Assembly (NCBI GenBank): GCA_002325785.1
Contig: DCSU01000022.1
Coordinates: 1-7,378 of the forward strand
Source: Bacteroidales bacterium UBA1458
Lineage (GTDB): Bacteria > Bacteroidota > Bacteroidia > Bacteroidales > VadinHA17
Length of the DNA: 7,378 nt
Direction: 5' to 3'
The number at the start of each line of letters is the position of its first letter. Position 1 is the stretch's first letter. The notes beneath the pieces are model-generated. The model was not told the DNA's origin. It saw only the letters and a program-made list of their open reading frames with translations, and did not search any database. This document shows positions 1 through 4,512 of the stretch, in pieces. Made by a program: the position numbers and the translations under genes.

Positions 1-630
1 GAGGCATATGAAGCCTGCTATGAAGATAAAGATTGCTATGAAGCCCATAAGGAAAATGGTCCATCCGTGTCCGCGGGTCAGCCTCCAGCTCTCCTCGGCA
101 GCCTTGATCGGATCAAGATTCCTGTCCATCACCAGGTAGGCAGTGAACGCCAGGCGGCATCCAATGATTATTCCGGGGATGAAGAGACAGACGACACCTA
201 TACCTACAAGGGCAGTGACAAGCAGGTTGGCAAGCACGATATTAAGGTAGTTCTTGCTAAATCCGCTTATGAGCATGTCGAAGTTGGGTGTGATCTGACG
301 TGCTGCCTGTACGAACATCATCTTGGCTCCGTATTTGAATACCGGCCTCAGAAGCAGGGCATACATCAGGGCCAGCAACCCCAGGAATGCGGCTGCTATG
401 CCTATTGCTCCGATCTTGAAGAAGTCATCCATATTAAATGGTATGCTGTCAAAATCGAAAGCGTCGACCTTCCAATTACTGTGACCAAAGAATGACATCG
501 GGCCGCTGATAATTGTAAGCACTATGACAACCAGCAATAACCGGAGAAAATTGTCAGACATCACCTTCCACCCCGTTCCATATGAAGCGCTGAAGGAAGG
601 CACATAGCGGTAAATTCTTTTCGTTTCCAT
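1..630 (-). CDS. Integral membrane protein, C-terminus beyond left edge (DUF975/YciC-like)
   Basis: The frame is open for 210 codons from ATG at 630 to the left edge with no stop, so the 3' end is missing. Four hydrophobic stretches are visible, at about residues 30-48, 73-95, 128-168 (long, probably two passes with the IPG turn at 151-153) and 191-210. After the IPG turn come an 'FTAYLVMDR' segment and 'PIKAAEESWRLTRGH' (174-188). This resembles the pattern of DUF975- and YciC-like bacterial membrane proteins, where a membrane hairpin precedes an A-x-x-x-S-x-x-L-x-x-G-H helix. The family assignment is by eye and no specific function can be given. The start at 630 is preceded by A-rich sequence and lies downstream of a candidate -7 element. 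An in-frame ATG at 708 would add 26 polar residues. The gene is divergent from the membrane LuxR regulator, so shared control is likely. Confidence 0.8.
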   Translation of the reverse strand, partial: METKRIYRYVPSFSASYGTGWKVMSDNFLRLLLVVIVLTIISGPMSFFGHSNWKVDAFDFDSIPFNMDDFFKIGAIGIAAAFLGLLALMYALLLRPVFKYGAKMMFVQAARQITPNFDMLISGFSKNYLNIVLANLLVTALVGIGVVCLFIPGIIIGCRLAFTAYLVMDRNLDPIKAAEESWRLTRGHGWTIFLMGFIAIFIFIAGFICL

Positions 631-674
631 TTTAATTTGCTTTTTACTGTTCAGAAAAAATTTGTTTGTTGAAG

Positions 675-682
675 CAAATCTA
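675..682 (-). promoter_or_regulatory. Candidate Bacteroidota -7 element for the leftward membrane-protein gene
   Basis: On the minus strand this reads TAGATTTG, a full match to the TAnnTTTG consensus known for Bacteroidota primary sigma factors. Transcription would begin near 668, leaving a leader of about 38 bases before ATG 630 and excluding the ATG at 708. No convincing TTTG -33 element lies 17-23 bases upstream, so the call rests on the -7 match alone. Confidence 0.4.
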
Positions 683-711
683 TGCCGGTATGCTGAACCG
701 GAATTCATACC

Positions 712-741
712 TTAGTAGTGATTTTAAAAAATACTACTTAA
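712..741. promoter_or_regulatory. Imperfect 30-base palindrome, candidate operator
   Basis: TTAGTAGT at 712-719 faces ACTACTTAA at 733-741. Inside, ATTTT at 721-725 faces AAAAT at 728-732, so the dyad continues to the AT-rich centre with one unpaired G at 720 and an extra T near 739. The right arm overlaps a perfect 10-base palindrome, TACTTAAGTA, at 735-744. It lies upstream of the start codons of both divergent genes and is not followed by a T-run at the end of any gene, so an operator fits better than a terminator. The binding protein is unknown; the LuxR-type product of 800-1732 is the obvious candidate. Confidence 0.5.
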
Positions 742-751
742 GTATGTACTG

Positions 752-767
752 CACTACTTTGGTAGTG
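752..767. promoter_or_regulatory. CACTAC-N4-GTAGTG palindrome upstream of the LuxR-type gene
   Basis: CACTAC (752-757) and GTAGTG (762-767) are perfect 6-base inverted arms around TTTG. The same half-site occurs as GTAGTG at 715-720 and TACTAC at 732-737, giving four copies in about 55 bases. The spacer TTTG is itself the Bacteroidota -33 consensus and sits 20 bases before a weak -7-like TATTACGA (782-789), so a bound protein could cover the promoter of the regulator gene. That placement is inference. Confidence 0.5.
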
Positions 768-799
768 ACTGTTTGTCAATTTATTACGAATTCTGAGGG

Positions 800-1732
800 A
801 TGGAGCTGATAAGCCTGGTCATATTTATTTTCTCCGCGGCGATGGCTGCCGGTAGCATTCTCCTGGTGTCAAGGCTTCTTGAAGAATACCCCGCACCCTT
901 TCTTCGGTCACTCTTTTATCACAATATATTTATTGCTGCATTCGGCTTTTATGGAATATGGGGGCAGTTCATCATTGTCTTCTTTTCAGGCAGCAGGCTT
1001 GCACCGGAGACCTTCTCCACAGTGTCGGTCATCTCGTTGCTGCTCGGACTGCCGTTTCTCGTGTTTGGCTGGATGATGCTCCTGAAGTTCGGGGCTGAGG
1101 CGGCAGGATTTCGTTTCAGGAGCTATTCCACCCCTCTGTTTTTGCTGGTCAATTTCGGAATCATCATCGTCCTGGGTTATGTCATCAGGGATATGGCCTT
1201 CAGCGAGGCCCTTCCATTGTTCAAGTACTACTATGCTGCTGCTGTGCTTATTTATTCAGCAACTACAGCCTTCATCCTCATTAGGGGAAAGGCGGACTCA
1301 CCCGGAAGGCAAGACCGGCATTACCTGGCTGGCATTTTTGCTGCCGGTGCCGTCATGCAGGCTGCCGTGCTTCTGCTCATGCCCTATTCGGTCTGGATGG
1401 CCCTGATCTTTGTCTTTCTCCTGTTTGCTGAGATAACACTTCTTCCCCTGTATCTCACTTACCAGGCAGACCTCAGACCCTGTAAGCTACCAGATCCGCT
1501 GCAGATTCCGCCCGGCATGGAAGATTTCATCAGGAGGCATGAGATCTCACCCAGGGAAGCAGATATCATCACAGAGATATGCAACGGACTGAGCAATCAG
1601 GAGATAGCAGACAAGCTGTTCATAAGCCTCCAGACGGTGAAAGACCACACTTCGCGGATCTACTCAAAAACAAATGCGAGGAACAGGATGCAGCTAATGA
1701 CGATGGTTCGCGGATTGTACAACATGCAGTAG
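800..1732 (+). CDS. Membrane-embedded LuxR-family transcriptional regulator (seven TM segments plus HTH)
   Basis: The protein has 310 residues in two parts. Residues 1-221 are strongly hydrophobic, with about seven membrane segments near 4-23, 41-62, 73-95, 111-129, 139-161, 175-195 and 198-220. After a linker (222-247) comes a LuxR/GerE-type helix-turn-helix at about 249-300. It shows the family signature: 'SPREADII', 'GLSNQEIADKLFIS' and 'QTVKDHTSRIYSKT', with the recognition helix around 275-289. There is no receiver, PAS or autoinducer-binding domain, so the membrane part is presumably the sensor. The ligand is unknown, and the regulator would bind DNA while tethered to the inner membrane. 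A stop codon at 794-796, two codons upstream in frame, fixes ATG 800 as the first usable start. The gene is divergent from the membrane protein at 1-630 across a repeat-rich region and ends 11 bases before the convergent CHAD gene. Autoregulation is plausible but not shown. Confidence 0.85.
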   Translation: MELISLVIFIFSAAMAAGSILLVSRLLEEYPAPFLRSLFYHNIFIAAFGFYGIWGQFIIVFFSGSRLAPETFSTVSVISLLLGLPFLVFGWMMLLKFGAEAAGFRFRSYSTPLFLLVNFGIIIVLGYVIRDMAFSEALPLFKYYYAAAVLIYSATTAFILIRGKADSPGRQDRHYLAGIFAAGAVMQAAVLLLMPYSVWMALIFVFLLFAEITLLPLYLTYQADLRPCKLPDPLQIPPGMEDFIRRHEISPREADIITEICNGLSNQEIADKLFISLQTVKDHTSRIYSKTNARNRMQLMTMVRGLYNMQ

Positions 1733-1743
1733 CCTACTGACCT

Positions 1744-2676
1744 TTACCTGAAGGATACACCCAGCAGGTCCTCTAACTTTTTACCTGGTGCAAAGAGACG
1801 GTACGCAACAGGCCATAACTTCATCAGGCACCTGTCCTGCCTGTCTCTTATCACTATTGCCAGTTCATCCGCAACATCACTGTTCGCGGCGGAGCCATAG
1901 ATGTAACCAGTCATGGCCATTATCTGTGCGAGATCATTATACCGCCCAAGGTTCTGCGTGATCACATCGAGCTTCTTCTCGAGCGACTTCACCACCGGCG
2001 GGTTCAGGTGCCTGAAATAGCACAGCTGGTACATGAAGGTCTTTGATTTCTTTCTGAACTCATGTATCAGTCGTGGCTTCACATGATTCCTGCATTCAAG
2101 GTATGCCGCGGCGGCGACCCGGTAGTTACTGTCCAGTTCCGTGAGCAGGAGCCGGAAATCCGGATCTCCAAGACTCATGAACCTGAGCCTGTGTTTCGCC
2201 TTATTCAGCTGTGCAGTAACCTGGCTGATGGCCACAGCCTGTCCTCCTGCCTCGTCCCATGTCATGTAGGGCTTGCGCAGCAGACTCTGCAGTTTCTCAT
2301 TATCACGCAGCCTGACGAACAGTTCGGGGTTATCCTTTTTAAGTGATTTAGCCGTCTTGCGAAGCACGGCCGTCTCCCTCCAGGTAGAGAGTATCCGGCC
2401 CGTCTCCCTGCCGGCAAGATACTCCCTGCGGCAGACAGCCTCATCCAGAAGGGGCATGATGAGCCTGATGGCAGCGCGGTGCTTTTTCATCATCACCCTT
2501 ATATCATGGATGGCATCATCACCGGGCACAGGCTGCTGCGCAAGAAGAGAAAGCGACTCTGTGATGAAGCCGATCATAGATGACTTGATATCCTTTGCCT
2601 TTCCTGGCTCCCTGGCCTTTCCTGGTTCCTTTGCTCTTCCTGGATCCTTTGCCTTTCCTGGTTCCTTTCCCGTCAT
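1744..2676 (-). CDS. CHAD-domain protein (predicted polyphosphate-binding)
   Basis: CHAD (conserved histidine alpha-helical domain) proteins are all-helical, and the known ones bind inorganic polyphosphate through basic and histidine residues. Both repeats of the domain are recognisable in this 310-residue protein. The first has 'IHDIRVMMKKHRAAIR' at 56-71 (H57, R60, K64, K65, H66, R67). The second has 'IHEFRKKSKTFMY' at 204-216 (H205, R208, K209, K210), followed by 'LGRYNDL' at 243-249. The domain covers about 34-300. Residues 4-29 are a low-complexity basic repeat, (K/R)(E/D)PG(K/R)A, absent from typical CHAD proteins. A start at Met34 (2577) would remove it, but ATG 2676 is the first start after an upstream in-frame stop and has an AT-rich leader. 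No catalytic domain such as CYTH is attached. The divergent PFK-SixA-PPK1 operon 161 bases away strongly supports a role in polyphosphate metabolism or localisation. Confidence 0.88.
   Translation of the reverse strand: MTGKEPGKAKDPGRAKEPGKAREPGKAKDIKSSMIGFITESLSLLAQQPVPGDDAIHDIRVMMKKHRAAIRLIMPLLDEAVCRREYLAGRETGRILSTWRETAVLRKTAKSLKKDNPELFVRLRDNEKLQSLLRKPYMTWDEAGGQAVAISQVTAQLNKAKHRLRFMSLGDPDFRLLLTELDSNYRVAAAAYLECRNHVKPRLIHEFRKKSKTFMYQLCYFRHLNPPVVKSLEKKLDVITQNLGRYNDLAQIMAMTGYIYGSAANSDVADELAIVIRDRQDRCLMKLWPVAYRLFAPGKKLEDLLGVSFR
2594..2665 (-). repeat. 18-base tandem repeat, four copies, inside the CHAD gene
   Basis: Units start at 2594, 2612, 2630 and 2648. On the plus strand the consensus is TTTGCCTTTCCTGGTTCC, and units differ from one another at only a few positions. 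Each encodes six residues of the form PGKA(K/R)(E/D), giving PG motifs at residues 6, 12, 18 and 24. The 18-base period keeps the reading frame, so slippage would change tail length without breaking the gene. Confidence 0.85.
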
Positions 2677-2701
2677 TTTACTGTGATAATGTCTTTATAA
2701 A

Positions 2702-2717
2702 GTTACATAATTGTAAC
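2702..2717. promoter_or_regulatory. GTTACA-N4-TGTAAC palindrome, candidate operator
   Basis: Perfect 6-base arms sit around a 4-base AT spacer, 26 bases upstream of the CHAD start and within the CHAD/pfk divergent region. On the minus strand the right-hand part overlaps TAACTTTA (2703-2696), a 7-of-8 match to the TAnnTTTG -7 element in the right place for the CHAD gene, so a repressor site over that promoter is a reasonable reading. The cognate regulator cannot be named from sequence. Confidence 0.45.
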
Positions 2718-2725
2718 AAATTTTC

Positions 2726-2752
2726 GAAAGGGCCTTTCATGCATTAATTAAT
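2726..2752. promoter_or_regulatory. Two further adjacent palindromes between CHAD and pfk
   Basis: GAAAGG-G-CCTTTC (2726-2738) has perfect 6-base arms around one base. ATTAATTAAT (2743-2752) is a perfect 10-base palindrome that runs into the candidate -7 element at 2749. With the site at 2702 they make three dyads in about 50 bases. The AT-rich one could be chance, while the GAAAGG dyad is less likely to be. Confidence 0.35.
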
Positions 2753-2756
2753 TTTG
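2749..2756 (+). promoter_or_regulatory. Candidate distal -7 element for the pfk-sixA-ppk1 operon
   Basis: TAATTTTG matches TAnnTTTG fully. Transcription from here would give a leader of about 75 bases. There is no clean TTTG at the -33 position; TTTCG at 2722-2726 is the nearest partial match. Confidence 0.35.
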
Positions 2757-2806
2757 CCCCAGCCTATTCGCCGGCAGAGGATCACTCTTCGCCTTTGATT
2801 TTTTCA

Positions 2807-2814
2807 TACATTTG
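2807..2814 (+). promoter_or_regulatory. Candidate proximal -7 element for the pfk-sixA-ppk1 operon
   Basis: TACATTTG matches TAnnTTTG fully and would give a leader of only about 17 bases before ATG 2838. A -33 element is not evident. It may be an alternative to, or a second promoter with, the element at 2749. Confidence 0.35.
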
Positions 2815-2837
2815 AGAAAGGATAAACATAAACCACC

Positions 2838-3893
2838 ATGGCTAAATCAAACAGTAAGAACAGCAGGCCACAGAAGATTGGCATCCTGACGGCGGGAGGC
2901 GACTGTCCGGGCATCAACGCAGCCATCAGGGGCGTAGGCAAGACAGCCATAGTCAAGTACGGAATGCAGGTCATCGGGATCAGCGACGGCTATGCCGGCT
3001 TGCTCAACAAGGAGTACAGGGAACTCACTGAGAGTGATCTCTCCGGCATTCTGACCCTGGGCGGTACAATCCTTGGCACCTCGCGCGAGAAGCCATTCAA
3101 GGGCAATGGTAAGAAAAAGGATGAGATACGCAAGCCGATGCTCATCAAGGAGCATTATGAACAGATAGGGCTCGACTGCCTTGTCTGCATCGGCGGTAAC
3201 GGGACGATGAAGACGGCTTATATGCTCTCGGAGGAGGGTCTTAACGTGGTGGGAATACCAAAAACCATCGACAATGACATATGGGGAACGGACATGACAT
3301 TCGGGTTCGACTCGGCAGTGAATATCGCCACCGAGGCTATAGACCGCCTGCACTCTACAGCCAACTCGCACAAGAGGATCATGGTGATTGAGATCATGGG
3401 GCATAACGCCGGCTGGCTCGCACTCTACTCCGGGATGGCGGGAGGCGGTGATGTCATACTTATTCCCGAGATACCTCACGATGAAAGGGTGGTGATGGAT
3501 TACCTGAAAAAGCGTGTAGACAACAACAAGCCATATTCCATAGTCGTTGTGGCCGAGGGAGTTTCAATACCTGAGGGGGAAGACTCCCCGGCAAGATACC
3601 TCACCAGAAGGATACAGGAAGAGACCGGAGTGGAAACAAGAGAGACAGTTCTTGGTTATATACAGAGAGGAGGATCACCTTCACCCATGGACAGAGTGCT
3701 GGCGTCACGGTTCGGTGCAGCCGCTGCCAACCTGATAGCGAAGAGTGAGTTCGGCAGGATGGTGGCACAACGCAACGGTGAGATTACTTCAGTCAAACTA
3801 TCAGAGGTTGGCGGCAAAACAAAACTGGTTGGCAAGGATGACCCGATGGTCAGACAGGCCAGGGAGATGGGAACCTGCTTCGGCGTGTGCTGA
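2838..3893 (+). CDS. pfkA: 6-phosphofructokinase, PfkA superfamily, PPi/mixed-donor-like clade
   Basis: It phosphorylates fructose 6-phosphate to fructose 1,6-bisphosphate in the cytoplasm, the committed step of glycolysis (or the reversible step, if pyrophosphate-dependent). In 351 residues the family blocks appear in order: donor loop 'GGDCPGINA' (20-28), 'GGNGT' (119-123), catalytic 'PKTIDND' (141-147, D145 the expected base), 'MGHNAGW' (187-193), 'AGGGDVILIPE' (201-211) and 'YIQRGG' (274-279). Aligned to E. coli PfkA, G122 matches Gly104, which favours ATP over pyrophosphate. K142 matches position 124, where Lys is usual in PPi-type and actinobacterial-type enzymes. N121 replaces Asp103 and H189 replaces Arg171. 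ATP is the best guess for donor but is not certain. An in-frame stop at 2829-2831 makes ATG 2838 the first start; the AAAGG at 2817-2821 is too distant to be a good ribosome site. It is the first gene of the run leading to ppk1, and its 3' end seeds the tandem duplication downstream. Confidence 0.93.
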   Translation: MAKSNSKNSRPQKIGILTAGGDCPGINAAIRGVGKTAIVKYGMQVIGISDGYAGLLNKEYRELTESDLSGILTLGGTILGTSREKPFKGNGKKKDEIRKPMLIKEHYEQIGLDCLVCIGGNGTMKTAYMLSEEGLNVVGIPKTIDNDIWGTDMTFGFDSAVNIATEAIDRLHSTANSHKRIMVIEIMGHNAGWLALYSGMAGGGDVILIPEIPHDERVVMDYLKKRVDNNKPYSIVVVAEGVSIPEGEDSPARYLTRRIQEETGVETRETVLGYIQRGGSPSPMDRVLASRFGAAAANLIAKSEFGRMVAQRNGEITSVKLSEVGGKTKLVGKDDPMVRQAREMGTCFGVC

Positions 3894-3967
3894 ACAACCC
3901 GGGAGATGAATGTCTGCCTTTCTGAATGCTAAACAACCATGGAGATTGAGATCTGCTTATGTGAATG
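3850..3967 (+). repeat. Decayed 39-base tandem duplication of the pfk 3' end
   Basis: Three copies start at about 3850, 3889 and 3928. The second and third agree at 30 of 40 positions. The first lies inside the pfk coding end and agrees with the third at 21 of 31 positions over 3859-3889, and with the second at 21 of 40, including CC-N-GGGAGATG and CTGC. Read in the pfk frame, the copies give 'REMGTCFGVC', then stop, 'TTREMNVCLSEC', stop, 'TTMEIEICLCE', stop. The source is therefore the phosphofructokinase C-terminus, whose copies now lie past its stop codon. Confidence 0.75.
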
Positions 3968-3981
3968 AAAAAAACAGGATT

Positions 3982-4512
3982 ATGTTGAAGAAGAATAGCA
4001 ATGAAAAGGCCATAACAAGAAAACTGATTTTTATCAGGCATGGGAAGGCCGAAGAACAGGGGCCTGAAATAAACGACTTCGAACGTTCTCTTACAAGCAA
4101 AGGGAAGCAACACTCAAGGATTATGGCCCGGATACTTAAATCGAAGGAGAAAGATCCGGGAACCATAATAACCAGTCCTGCCTTCAGGGCCCTTGAAACA
4201 GCTCTGATCTTCTGCAGGGAATATGATATCAGTCCGGATAGCATTAAAATTTCATCTGATCTTTACTCCGGCCTGGAACCCGGCGAGTTCATTCCCTTCC
4301 TTAGAAAGCAGGACGATAATGAGCATACTCTCACATTCTTCGGTCATAATCCTCTAATAACCGAGATGGCCGCCTTCTTTGCCTCAGATGAGCCTGAGGT
4401 GCTTCCCAAGACAGGGATCTTCTGTGTCTCTTTCGAGGCCGCCCGCTGGAGTGAAATTGAACCCGAGAGCGGCAAAACCGAGTTTTTCCTGATACCTAAA
4501 TCACTCCTATGA
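3982..4512 (+). CDS. sixA: SixA-like phosphohistidine phosphatase (histidine phosphatase superfamily)
   Basis: From ATG 3982 the product is 176 residues, close to the roughly 160 of SixA. The catalytic set is present: 'FIRHGKAE' with the phospho-accepting His at residue 20, 'LTSKGKQH' (37-44), 'TSPAFRALETA' with the second Arg at 69, and 'FFGHNPLITEMAAFF' with the second His at 122. SixA-type enzymes remove phosphate from phosphohistidine. The true substrate here is unknown; because PPK1 works through a phosphohistidine, an interplay is conceivable but speculative. An upstream in-frame ATG at 3910 adds 24 residues and has a GGGAG five bases ahead, but that stretch is made of duplicated pfk-tail DNA (SAFLNA at 2-7 recurs as SAYVNE at 15-20 of the longer form) and SixA proteins normally begin just before the RHG motif. 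I therefore prefer 3982, which has an A-rich leader. The stop overlaps the ppk1 start as ATGA, suggesting translational coupling. Confidence 0.88.
   Translation: MLKKNSNEKAITRKLIFIRHGKAEEQGPEINDFERSLTSKGKQHSRIMARILKSKEKDPGTIITSPAFRALETALIFCREYDISPDSIKISSDLYSGLEPGEFIPFLRKQDDNEHTLTFFGHNPLITEMAAFFASDEPEVLPKTGIFCVSFEAARWSEIEPESGKTEFFLIPKSLL

Noticed and set aside
67..495. Plus-strand open frame of 142 codons at the left end
   Set aside because: It lies opposite the minus-strand membrane protein, whose frame is open throughout and encodes coherent membrane helices and a recognisable motif. The plus-strand product has no domain features.
631..708. N-terminal extension of the leftward membrane protein from ATG 708
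   Set aside because: The extra 26 residues are polar and unlike the family, and a full-match -7 element at 675-682 would start transcription downstream of that ATG. It is not fully excluded.
714..738. Hairpin AGTAGT...ACTACT as an intrinsic terminator
   Set aside because: It lies between two divergent starts, where no transcript needs to end. It is AT-rich and has no T-run in the right place after the stem.
2273..2686. Plus-strand open frame of 137 codons with repeated AFPGSF units
   Set aside because: It is antisense to the CHAD gene, and its repeats are simply the 18-base units read on the other strand. The opposite frame carries clear CHAD motifs.
2847..3479. Minus-strand open frame of 210 codons inside the phosphofructokinase gene
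   Set aside because: It is antisense to a gene with every family motif intact; its composition is that of a shadow frame.
3891..3966. Continuation of phosphofructokinase through its TGA and TAA stops (recoding)
   Set aside because: The in-frame similarity beyond the stop is explained by tandem duplication; two different stops and no recoding signal make readthrough unlikely.
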